Below are positions 1-5,166 of a stretch of 5,209 nucleotides of DNA, one piece after another; within the stretch, counting starts at the first letter, position 1, and each line of letters begins with the position of its first letter. The DNA comes from Promethearchaeota archaeon. GTDB lineage: Archaea; Asgardarchaeota; Lokiarchaeia; Sigyniarchaeales; SOKP01. The notes under the pieces are model-generated. The model had not been told where the DNA came from. It did not search any database and was given only the letters and a program-made list of their open reading frames with translations. Location: the NCBI GenBank assembly GCA_030605895.1, contig JAUWHL010000259.1, positions 1 through 5,209 on the forward strand. The letters are read 5' to 3'. The translations under genes were made by a program, and so were the position numbers.

Positions 1-1382
1 TTTCTAAGCTCGTAAAAGCATTAGAAGGAGATTTGGATTATCCAGAAATAAAAATACAAGAAACATTATTTAAACACGTAAAGCTTGATCCAGTTGAAAT
101 TTACAAATTAGGTCCACGTTATTTAACAAAAGAGCAAGCGACACAATTACAACAAAGAATTTCTCAAAAAAATATTTCAGTAGATGAAATAACCAGAGAT
201 TATTATGCTAAAATTAACGTAGAAAAGGAAAAAGAACTCCAAGAAAGAAAAATTTTACTTGATTCAGCTTCACAGGCAATGACAGAAACGTTAAATAAAT
301 ATTTCCAAGAGAAAAAATATATGGTTGAATACTCAACAGATGGGCAATATCTGCAAATCTTAGTTTCTGACGATGTTAAAAAGTCAAAAATTAACCTAGA
401 ATATAGAAGTAGAGGATTTAGGTGGTATTTTTCATTCTTTTTAGTATTTTTAGTAGAATCAGAAGGGTTGCATAAAAATGCTATTTTATTATTAGATGAG
501 CCTGGAATTCATCTTCATTTAAAGGCACAATTTAATCTAATTAATTTCTTTCAAAAGTTAAAAGAAACAAATCAGTTAATATATACGACGCATTCACCAT
601 TTCTAATTGATGAAAATCATTTAGAACAAGTTAGATCTATTTTTCAAGATAAAGATGGAATAACTAAAATCACAGATAATAATTTAATACCAGATGAGAA
701 ATCAATTTTTCCCTTACAAGCTGCTTTAAGTTATAAAACTAGTCAAGTTATTTATAAAGGATTAAAACAGTTACTTGTTGAAGGAGACAGCGATTATAAT
801 TATATAAAAGCAATCAATAGAATCCTGTTCAAAATAGAAAAGGAAACTCTTGATAAAGATCTTATCCTTGTTCCCTGTAAGAGTGCATCAAAAATTGATA
901 TGTATGCTCGTTTATTTATTGATTTGGAAAATGTACCTGTTGTACTTCTTGATTCCGATGAAGAAGGAAAAAAGACTCGTGATAATCTTATCAATTCCCT
1001 TTTCGATAAACATAAGAAAAACGTGATGCTTATCAGTGATTATATTAATCAAAAATTTGATTTAGAAATAGAAGATTTAATTGGAAAGAATTTAATCGTA
1101 GAAACTATTAATAAAAACAATTTAACAAATTCTCCTATTTCCGCAGAAGATATCCATGGAGGATCGCTAATAGATAATATAGTTGCATACTGTAAACGAG
1201 AAAAAATTGAATTTAAGGATAAAATTGATTGGAAATACCATATATCTGTAAAATTTAAAAACGATATTTTTGAAATGAACGTTGAAGAGATTAATATAAA
1301 ATTTAATCAAGATAAAATCAACATTTTTGAAAAGTTAGTCAAGAATATAAATAAACTTGCTCTAAAAAAGAATATTGATTAG
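1..1382 (+). CDS. OLD-family ATPase/TOPRIM nuclease, 5'-truncated by window edge
   Basis: The reading frame is open to the first base (complete codons from position 3), so the gene begins outside the window; the TTG at 33 is internal. Counting residues from that TTG, the ABC/SMC-like ATPase half shows a signature-like SRGFRW (126-131), Walker B LLLDEP (152-157) and an H-loop THSPF (186-190). A TOPRIM nuclease half follows, with LVEGDSD (248-254; E250 is the likely TOPRIM glutamate), the DSDEEG loop (307-312) and an acidic EIEDL (345-349). This ATPase-then-TOPRIM order is that of OLD (overcoming lysogenization defect) endonucleases, which also include GajA of the Gabija phage-defence system. 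Members bind ATP and cut DNA using divalent metals. The Walker A region must lie upstream. No helicase partner gene follows, so this is more likely a stand-alone OLD protein than Gabija, though an upstream partner cannot be excluded. A defence role is an inference from the family. Confidence 0.88.
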   Translation, partial: SKLVKALEGDLDYPEIKIQETLFKHVKLDPVEIYKLGPRYLTKEQATQLQQRISQKNISVDEITRDYYAKINVEKEKELQERKILLDSASQAMTETLNKYFQEKKYMVEYSTDGQYLQILVSDDVKKSKINLEYRSRGFRWYFSFFLVFLVESEGLHKNAILLLDEPGIHLHLKAQFNLINFFQKLKETNQLIYTTHSPFLIDENHLEQVRSIFQDKDGITKITDNNLIPDEKSIFPLQAALSYKTSQVIYKGLKQLLVEGDSDYNYIKAINRILFKIEKETLDKDLILVPCKSASKIDMYARLFIDLENVPVVLLDSDEEGKKTRDNLINSLFDKHKKNVMLISDYINQKFDLEIEDLIGKNLIVETINKNNLTNSPISAEDIHGGSLIDNIVAYCKREKIEFKDKIDWKYHISVKFKNDIFEMNVEEINIKFNQDKINIFEKLVKNINKLALKKNID

Positions 1383-1389
1383 TTTTTTT
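1383..1389 (+). terminator. T7 run directly after the OLD-family stop codon
   Basis: Seven consecutive T bases begin right after the TAG stop. Archaeal RNA polymerase commonly terminates at T-runs without needing a hairpin, so this is a plausible terminator, but T-runs are frequent by chance in DNA this AT-rich. Confidence 0.3.
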
Positions 1390-1415
1390 ATATTGGAGCT
1401 AATAAAAGAAAGTGA

Positions 1416-1694
1416 TTAGAAATTAGTGAAGAATTTAAAAAGTTTGTAAGTGAAAAGGCTAAATAAGTTAATAGAGTCATCGAATTTCCTTTTGATATAA
1501 GTTTAGAAGATCACTTTTCAAAGAGTTTTCAAGAGTTGATTAATACTAAATGGGATCTACGATTTATAGTTAGAACTGATGTAGATTATGACATTTTAAT
1601 TGATGATATAAAAATACATGCAAAGAAAGAAAAATCTTTTAAAAATTGAGGTTCTAATCTAATAGAACATTTAATATCCTTTATTGAATCGTAA
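1416..1694 (+). pseudogene. Decayed protein-coding remnant with in-frame stops
   Basis: Read in the same frame as the OLD-family gene, this stretch gives protein-like sequence broken by single stop codons: TGA 1413-1415, TAA 1464-1466, TGA 1647-1649, and a final TAA 1692-1694. The pieces are acidic and basic, typical of the local proteins: LEISEEFKKFVSEKAK, then a 60-codon run containing IEFPFDISLEDHF and VRTDVDYDILIDDIKI, then GSNLIEHLISFIES. The 60-codon run has no ATG, and TTG at 1536 is its only usual alternative start. Each internal stop could come from one C-to-T or G-to-A change (for example CAA to TAA, TGG to TGA). I do not recognise the family. It may be a dead neighbour of the OLD-family gene or a dead extension of it. 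Chance coding-like composition in AT-rich spacer is the alternative. Confidence 0.35.
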
Positions 1695-1699
1695 AAAAA
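1693..1699 (-). terminator. T7 run downstream of the RNase III gene
   Basis: The minus strand carries seven consecutive T bases 35 nt past the RNase III stop codon. This is a candidate archaeal-type intrinsic terminator; no convincing hairpin accompanies it. Confidence 0.3.
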
Positions 1700-1734
1700 T
1701 TAGAAAATGAAAAGGATAAGTAATTTTGACTTTT

Positions 1735-2466
1735 CTAATTATTTTTCTTTTCCAAATACGTTAGAATTTTTGTATAAATATCTTTATCTACATCTTTTTT
1801 ATTACTAAATCTAGCGGATTCTATCCTCTTAGGTATTTTTATTAGTTCTTTTTGATTTACTTGTCCCAAAATCTTTGGATTTTTCGCGATCCAAGTCAGA
1901 TCGTGTTCTGGTCCACTTTTAACATATTTAAGCTTGATTATAATGCTAGTTTTAAACTTTTTTTGCAAGAATTCTAATAATTCATTTTTTTCACTTACAA
2001 CTGAGCTTCCTATTATAGCGTCGAAATCCTCATAAAAAGGATTAATCATTTTTTCCTCAACCAACTTAAAATCATAATTCGAATCTAAGAAAATTGCTCC
2101 ACATATAGCCTCAAATACGTCTGCCATAATTCTTGTTCCCATAACTAGTTGTTTTTCAGTTTTAAATATGAATTTATGTAAATTTATTGACTCAGCTACT
2201 TTTTTTAGATTTTTATCACTTTCTAAAGTTGCTTTTATTTTTGTAATCTCTCCTGGATCTATTATTCCTCTTCTATATATTTTTAAGATAAAAATAACTT
2301 TAATTACAGCATCTCCTAACGTTTCTAAAAATTCATAACTAGTTTTTCCGATTTCATTTCCCAATTGGGGTGTGGTTAAGGATTCTAGTAAAAGTTCTTC
2401 ATTTTTAAATTCAAAATCTATAAATTCTTGGAATTTCCTTAATTTATCCTTCTCGTTCATATACAT
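1735..2466 (-). CDS. rnc: Ribonuclease III with C-terminal dsRNA-binding domain
   Basis: The 243-residue protein has the length and layout of class I bacterial-type RNase III, which cleaves double-stranded RNA (rRNA precursors, mRNA hairpins) as a homodimer with Mg2+. The signature YEFLETLGD (44-52) aligns without gaps to the family's NERLEFLGD and keeps acidic residues E45, E48 and D52 (E. coli E38, E41, D45). The second metal cluster is ADVFEAICGAIFLDS (115-129), with D116 and E119 (E. coli D114, E117). A dsRNA-binding domain covers about 158-240, with KNELLEFLQKKF, SGPEHDLTW and a closing SNKKDVDKD helix. The enzyme should therefore be active. Starts at 2466 and 2460 (Met1, Met3) are both possible; no Shine-Dalgarno precedes either, and an A/T-rich box about 30 nt upstream suits a leaderless or near-leaderless mRNA. 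It is divergent from the helical protein at 2526. RNase III is common in Bacteria and sporadic in Archaea, so transfer is possible. Confidence 0.93.
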   Translation of the reverse strand: MYMNEKDKLRKFQEFIDFEFKNEELLLESLTTPQLGNEIGKTSYEFLETLGDAVIKVIFILKIYRRGIIDPGEITKIKATLESDKNLKKVAESINLHKFIFKTEKQLVMGTRIMADVFEAICGAIFLDSNYDFKLVEEKMINPFYEDFDAIIGSSVVSEKNELLEFLQKKFKTSIIIKLKYVKSGPEHDLTWIAKNPKILGQVNQKELIKIPKRIESARFSNKKDVDKDIYTKILTYLEKKNN

Positions 2467-2490
2467 TATTTAATTACTATTATTTTCAGT

Positions 2491-2508
2491 TAAATTTAAA
2501 AATTTATA
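2491..2508. promoter_or_regulatory. Shared A/T-rich TATA-like element between divergent genes
   Basis: The sequence TAAATTTAAAAATTTATA lies in the 59-bp gap between the divergent starts at 2466 and 2526. Its centre is about 27 nt from the plus-strand ATG and about 30-33 nt from the minus-strand ATG, the spacing of an archaeal TATA box to a start at or next to the initiation codon. Because it is nearly self-complementary, it could serve both directions. No Shine-Dalgarno is seen on either side, which fits leaderless mRNAs. Confidence 0.5.
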
Positions 2509-2525
2509 CAAAACTTTAATATAAT

Positions 2526-2960
2526 ATGGAAAGAGGAAATAACGAAAAAATTCTTGAAATGATTAAGGCAATTGAAAATAAGAATTCAGAAATGGAAGAG
2601 TACATCTCAAATTTATCAATATTATCAAGAAATGATATGTTAAAAAAAATTATGCAGGATATTATTATTAATAATTCACTATTACAAGAACTCATTGGAA
2701 CTGAAACTCAAATCATCTCAAGTGAAGAAATTGAGAAAAAATCTTCTGATTACATAATTGAGAGTTATATTAAGAAAATCCAGAAAGATCCCTATAAAAA
2801 AGTTATTTTTTTAAGAGAATTCCTTGAATTATTCCAAGAACGAATATCCGAAATGGATAAAGAGATCATACTTAAAAGCTTGAAAGATGAAAAAAATGAA
2901 GAAAAGTTGAGAGAGGAAATGATATCCTTGGCGAATATATTCAAGTTGAAAAATAATTGA
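2526..2960 (+). CDS. Uncharacterised all-helical 144-residue protein
   Basis: I do not recognise the family. The protein is charged, Lys/Glu/Ile-rich, has no Cys, no signal peptide and no membrane segment, and looks cytoplasmic. It appears almost wholly helical: about residues 5-30, 36-58 (ending NNSLLQELIG), 66-87, and two C-terminal helices at about 90-109 (KVIFLREFLELF) and 111-140. Four to five amphipathic helices would suit a helical bundle, but the Glu/His metal ligands of ferritin-like proteins are not evident. The ATG at 2526 is supported by the TATA-like element about 27 nt upstream, implying a leaderless transcript. It shares the promoter gap with the RNase III gene, so the two may be co-expressed, but a functional link is only an inference. 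It ends 46 bp before the convergent small frame at 3007. Confidence 0.75.
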   Translation: MERGNNEKILEMIKAIENKNSEMEEYISNLSILSRNDMLKKIMQDIIINNSLLQELIGTETQIISSEEIEKKSSDYIIESYIKKIQKDPYKKVIFLREFLELFQERISEMDKEIILKSLKDEKNEEKLREEMISLANIFKLKNN

Positions 2961-2979
2961 TATAAGTAAGTAAATTGGA

Positions 2980-2994
2980 TTTTTATTATTAAAA
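2980..2994. terminator. T-rich/A-rich convergent gene-end region
   Basis: A T5 run (2980-2984), ATTATT and an A4 run (2991-2994) lie in the 46-bp gap between the helical-protein gene and the convergent minus-strand frame. Each strand therefore presents a T-run just past its gene, a plausible two-way terminator. Evidence is compositional only. Confidence 0.25.
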
Positions 2995-3006
2995 GTTCCC
3001 AGAAAT

Positions 3007-3189
3007 TTATATATACAGTTCCGAAATAAGTTGCTCATACCAATTGAATTCTATAATGGTTTTATTGGTAATTTCGCGTTCCCATTGAAGATCTTGAGAA
3101 CTATTAGGATTCTCCTTTAAATGAGTTAAAAGAGTTTCTAAGATATTAATCGATTCGTTTCGTAATACCTCAAGTTCGTAAGGATACAA
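3007..3189 (-). CDS. Small hypothetical protein, 60 residues, TTG start
   Basis: This frame encodes an acidic helical mini-protein: an N-terminal helix YELEVLRNESINILETLLTHL (about 4-24), a polar turn with NPNSSQD (27-33), and a second helix ending in NWYEQLISELYI (49-60). It has no recognisable domain. TTG at 3189 is the only usual start before the upstream in-frame TAA (3208-3210); no Shine-Dalgarno is seen. It begins 27 nt after the SCP2-like gene on the same strand, so it may be the last gene of that transcript. Alternatively, the TTTAAATATTAAA box around 3216-3228 could be its own TATA element. Against it are its short length and the non-ATG start; for it are the protein-like composition and the lack of any other gene in this gap. 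Confidence 0.45.
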   Translation of the reverse strand: MYPYELEVLRNESINILETLLTHLKENPNSSQDLQWEREITNKTIIEFNWYEQLISELYI

Positions 3190-3216
3190 TAAAGAGTTTA
3201 CTAGATATTAATAGAT

Positions 3217-3612
3217 TTAATATTTAAACAACTCTAATAATGTTAATGCTTTCTTGAGCCCTTTTATTCTTATCTTGAAAGTTAGAATTTGACCTAAAAC
3301 GCTTCCGAAACTAAGATCTTCACTCGTCAGAAGATTGACAAATGCATCTGTCTTAGCTTGTATTCGCCCATCCCATCCAGCATTTTTCTTCTTAATATTT
3401 TCCTTAGGGGTATTCTTGATTCCTTCGACATATATATGTCCTTTATCAATTACGATCATTGCTGCATCCTTTCCGTCTGTCGCATTTAAGAGAAGTTTAA
3501 CAGATCTATCCTTAAAATCTTCTTTAAATTTCTCAATACTGTTCAAGGGTTCAATTTGTTTAGATACAACGCCAGCAAATCCTTTTAATCTTTTCTTTTT
3601 TTCCTCAGTCAT
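3217..3612 (-). CDS. SCP2-like sterol/lipid-carrier domain protein
   Basis: The 131-residue protein resembles stand-alone SCP2 (sterol carrier protein 2) domains, small cytosolic folds with a hydrophobic tunnel that bind lipids or acyl-CoA. Visible features are an N-terminal helix (SIEKFKEDFKD, 25-35), a beta-sheet core with LLLNATDGKDAAMIVIDKGHIYVEG (40-64), the family-like WDGRIQAKTDAFVNLLTSED stretch (80-99) and a hydrophobic C-terminal part with GQILTFKIRIKG (107-118) and helix LTLLELF (123-129). The match is by pattern, with no catalytic residues expected. I chose ATG at 3612 over an in-frame TTG at 3621: an A/T box at 3642-3654 predicts transcription starting near 3620, giving the ATG a leader of about 8 nt. 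The TTG alternative adds three residues. It lies between the zinc-ribbon gene (upstream) and the 60-codon frame (downstream) on the same strand. The ligand is unknown. Confidence 0.7.
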   Translation of the reverse strand: MTEEKKKRLKGFAGVVSKQIEPLNSIEKFKEDFKDRSVKLLLNATDGKDAAMIVIDKGHIYVEGIKNTPKENIKKKNAGWDGRIQAKTDAFVNLLTSEDLSFGSVLGQILTFKIRIKGLKKALTLLELFKY

Positions 3613-3641
3613 TTTAATCAATTTTTAGGAGTAATGTTATC

Positions 3642-3654
3642 TAAAATAAAATTT
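3642..3654 (-). promoter_or_regulatory. Putative TATA box for the SCP2-like gene
   Basis: The minus strand reads AAATTTTATTTTA here, centred about 36 nt before the ATG at 3612 and 27 nt before TTG 3621. This is the right place for an archaeal TATA box with a very short leader. AT-richness limits specificity. Confidence 0.35.
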
Positions 3655-3744
3655 TCTGTATCAATTATATTTTATCAATTTTTTTTATAGTTGAAATTTG
3701 TAAATATAGTTTTAATTTATTCTATAAAATAAGGAAGAATAAGT

Positions 3745-3760
3745 GATCTAACTCTAGATC
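3745..3760 (-). terminator. T7 run plus 6-bp hairpin after the zinc-ribbon gene
   Basis: GATCTA (3745-3750) and TAGATC (3755-3760) are perfect inverted repeats around a 4-nt loop. On the minus strand the hairpin follows a T7 run (3763-3769) that begins 7 nt past the zinc-ribbon stop codon. The order T-run then hairpin is the reverse of a bacterial intrinsic terminator, so the T-run may terminate and the hairpin protect the 3' end, or it may be a chance palindrome. Confidence 0.3.
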
Positions 3761-3776
3761 TCAAAAAAAGGAATAA

Positions 3777-4031
3777 TTAATACGTATCGCTGTCGGCTAT
3801 ATCGAAGAGATCTTCATAGGCTTTACGATCATCTCCAGAAATTCTGTTTCTTCGTAAATTCTCCTTTACTACAATAGGAGCACTTTCACTTTCATCATGT
3901 TTAATTGATTTCTTTATTTTGTAATCTTCTGGTTTTGAAGTATCTAAATCAAATTCTTCTTCGCATGCTTTACAGTGTAGTTTTCCATTTTTTGGGACGA
4001 GCAGATTCCCGCACTGATCACAGAACCTTAT
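3777..4031 (-). CDS. RpoM/TFS N-terminal-type zinc-ribbon protein with acidic tail, ATA first codon
   Basis: The 84-codon frame begins IRFCDQCGNLLVPKNGKLH and places cysteines at 4, 7, 20 and 23 (C-x2-C-x12-C-x2-C). This closely resembles the N-terminal zinc ribbon of archaeal TFS/RNA polymerase subunit M and eukaryotic Rpb9, which binds polymerase. The C-terminal TFIIS-type ribbon, whose acidic pair stimulates RNA cleavage, is absent. A charged linker (about 30-70) leads instead to an acidic end, DRKAYEDLFDIADSDTY (68-84). It therefore probably binds polymerase or another partner but should not act as a standard cleavage factor. The frame has no in-frame ATG, GTG or TTG from the upstream TAA to the stop. 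ATA at 4029-4031 sits where the family's initiating Met is expected and follows AGGTGATC by 5 nt, so I start it there. Codon use and an undamaged frame argue against decay. An ATG-to-ATA assembly error is the simple alternative. Confidence 0.75.
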   Translation of the reverse strand: MRFCDQCGNLLVPKNGKLHCKACEEEFDLDTSKPEDYKIKKSIKHDESESAPIVVKENLRRNRISGDDRKAYEDLFDIADSDTY

Positions 4032-4036
4032 TGTGG

Positions 4037-4044
4037 GATCACCT
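4037..4044 (-). promoter_or_regulatory. Strong Shine-Dalgarno, AGGTGATC, fixing an ATA start
   Basis: On the minus strand AGGTGATC is fully complementary to the conserved GATCACCT near the 16S rRNA 3' end. It is separated by CCACA (5 nt) from the ATA at 4031, which is normal spacing when measured from the GGTG core. No other start in this frame is available, so this site decides the call. Confidence 0.65.
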
Positions 4045-4061
4045 GAGTTATCTTTTCTTTC

Positions 4062-4073
4062 AAATATTTAAAC
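4062..4073 (-). promoter_or_regulatory. Putative TATA box for the zinc-ribbon gene
   Basis: The minus strand reads GTTTAAATATTT, centred about 37 nt before the ATA codon. That predicts transcription starting near 4041, a leader of roughly 10 nt with the Shine-Dalgarno at its very 5' end. A second box around 4133-4146 (minus strand TTTATATATTTA) would give a leader of about 80 nt and leave the Shine-Dalgarno fully inside the mRNA. Confidence 0.35.
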
Positions 4074-4246
4074 TTATCGGTTTATTAGGTTGTTTCTTAA
4101 GACACAGCAAACTATCTTTATAAAAAATATTCTAAATATATAAATTTATCTTTTTCTTTGTATTATGTGTTGCCATTTTATAAATATAAATCTGATGTTC
4201 TAACGTTAATAAAAGTTTAACAGAGTAGATGATCCTATCGATTAAA

Positions 4247-4281
4247 CAAATCCATAGAATTTGTGATCAAATGTTTATTTG
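4247..4281. repeat. Four alternating CAAAT/ATTTG half-sites
   Basis: CAAAT (4247-4251), ATTTG (4259-4263), CAAAT (4268-4272) and ATTTG (4277-4281) alternate. They form two inverted repeats with 6-bp stems (ACAAAT/ATTTGT and TCAAAT/ATTTGA), and the two inner half-sites form a third, 5-bp one. Centre spacing is 12, 9 and 9 nt. This could be an operator for a dimeric regulator or two small RNA hairpins, or chance in AT-rich DNA. Confidence 0.35.
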
Positions 4282-4367
4282 ACCAAAAAATCTTCAAAGA
4301 AAGAGCTAAATTTTGATAAAAAAAAAATTCAAAAGAAGATAATTAATTATTTAATTTTAGAACTAAC

Positions 4368-4382
4368 AATAAATTTTTATTA
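4368..4382 (+). promoter_or_regulatory. Putative TATA box for the first GDPD gene
   Basis: AATAAATTTTTATTA is centred about 37 nt before the ATG at 4412, predicting transcription starting near 4402 and a leader of about 10 nt. An upstream box around 4341-4358 is an alternative and would place a short upstream frame on the mRNA. Confidence 0.3.
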
Positions 4383-4411
4383 GGGAGTATGAAGAAATAT
4401 CTGTTAAAAAA

Positions 4412-5146
4412 ATGAATATTAAAGAGAAAGTTTTAATCATTGCTCATAGAGGAGCAAGTAATCTAGCACCTGAAAATACCTTAAAAGCATTTAAGAAAGC
4501 AATTGAATTACATGCCGATTACATTGAATTTGATGTCCATCAATCTAAAGATGGAGAACTCGTAATCATACATGATGGTAACACATTTCGGATAACAGGA
4601 CATTTAGGATTAATAAAAAATATGACTCTTGAGGAGATAAAAAAACTCGATTGTAGAGATGGTGAAAAAATCCCAACATTATATGAATTAATTAAATTAG
4701 CAAAAGGAAAAATTGGGTTAAATTGCGAGATAAAAGCAAAAGGTATAGCACAAAAGATCATAGAAATTCTTAGAGACGCTGATTTGATTGAATCTACGAT
4801 AATTAGCTCTTTCAACCAAAAGGAGCTACTGGAATTTAAAAAATTAGAACCACAATTAAAAATTGCATCATTGAATCCTACTCGTACAGGATGGATATTA
4901 AACTGGTTTTCAAGGAAGAATTTAATTAAAAATGCTGTTAAGAATCAATTTTATGCAATTAATCCCTTATATCTCATAGTAAATAAGAAATTTATAGATG
5001 AAGCTCATGAAAAAAATTTGGCAGTTTTTCCATGGACAGTTGATTCTTTCACCACTATTGAAAATCTGATAAAAATGGGGGCTGATGGAATTATCACCAA
5101 TAACATTTCAAGAGTTAGAGAGGTATTACATAAATTAAATAACTAA
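4412..5146 (+). CDS. Glycerophosphodiester phosphodiesterase (GDPD family)
   Basis: GDPD enzymes hydrolyse glycerophosphodiesters, the deacylated products of phospholipids, to an alcohol and glycerol phosphate, using a Ca2+ or Mg2+ ion in a TIM barrel. The 244-residue length is typical of the small cytosolic UgpQ-like type; no signal peptide is present. Key motifs are intact: AHRGAS (11-16, catalytic H12 and R13), PENT (20-23), EFDVHQSKDG (39-48, metal ligands E39 and D41), IIHD (52-55, catalytic H54), NCEIK (104-108, metal ligand E106), FPWTVDS (206-212) and GADGIITN (223-230). The ATG at 4412 puts HRG at the usual distance from the N-terminus. No clear Shine-Dalgarno is seen. A second GDPD gene starts 20 nt after its stop, so the two are probably co-transcribed. 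In an archaeon with ether lipids the natural substrate is uncertain and may be an imported or scavenged diester. Confidence 0.95.
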   Translation: MNIKEKVLIIAHRGASNLAPENTLKAFKKAIELHADYIEFDVHQSKDGELVIIHDGNTFRITGHLGLIKNMTLEEIKKLDCRDGEKIPTLYELIKLAKGKIGLNCEIKAKGIAQKIIEILRDADLIESTIISSFNQKELLEFKKLEPQLKIASLNPTRTGWILNWFSRKNLIKNAVKNQFYAINPLYLIVNKKFIDEAHEKNLAVFPWTVDSFTTIENLIKMGADGIITNNISRVREVLHKLNN

Positions 5147-5166
5147 AGGTATTCAATTGATATAAA

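Larger units (their letters stand above)
4074..4411. other. Gene-free AT-rich intergenic stretch
   Basis: I see no coding frame of useful length on either strand, and no tRNA- or riboswitch-like pattern. It separates the divergent zinc-ribbon (minus) and GDPD (plus) genes and should hold both promoters. It contains an A10 run (4318-4327), the half-site cluster at 4247-4281, and TATA-like boxes near 4133-4146 and 4368-4382. An 8-codon ATG frame at 4389-4415 ends by overlapping the GDPD start as ATGA. Confidence 0.6.

Noticed and set aside
800..994. 64-codon minus-strand frame inside the OLD-family gene
   Set aside because: It lies wholly antisense within the TOPRIM-coding region, whose plus-strand motifs are clear; its Ser/Arg/Ile-rich translation is a typical shadow.
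1..1382. Gabija system (GajA/GajB)
   Set aside because: ATPase plus TOPRIM architecture fits GajA in general, but no UvrD-like helicase follows; the downstream neighbour is a decayed frame and then RNase III on the opposite strand.
2526..2960. Ferritin-like or rubrerythrin protein
   Set aside because: The helical layout is suggestive, but the paired ExxH metal-binding motifs are absent.
2829..3038. 69-codon minus-strand frame over the end of the helical-protein gene
   Set aside because: It overlaps the 3' third of the helical-protein gene on the opposite strand and the end of the small frame at 3007; its Phe/Tyr-rich composition fits antisense of Lys/Glu codons.
3335..3628. 97-codon plus-strand frame opposite the SCP2-like gene
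   Set aside because: Its hydrophobic Phe/Ser-rich translation mirrors the Lys-rich SCP2-like gene, which has recognisable domain features.
3905..4123. 72-codon plus-strand frame opposite the zinc-ribbon gene
   Set aside because: The minus strand here encodes a clean C-x2-C-x12-C-x2-C ribbon with a strong Shine-Dalgarno; the plus frame has no comparable support.
4241..4300. tRNA or CRISPR repeat in the gene-free stretch
   Set aside because: The short inverted repeats have no cloverleaf, T-loop or regular repeat-spacer pattern.
4540..4815. 91-codon minus-strand frame inside the GDPD gene
   Set aside because: It is antisense to conserved GDPD motifs and has no independent evidence.
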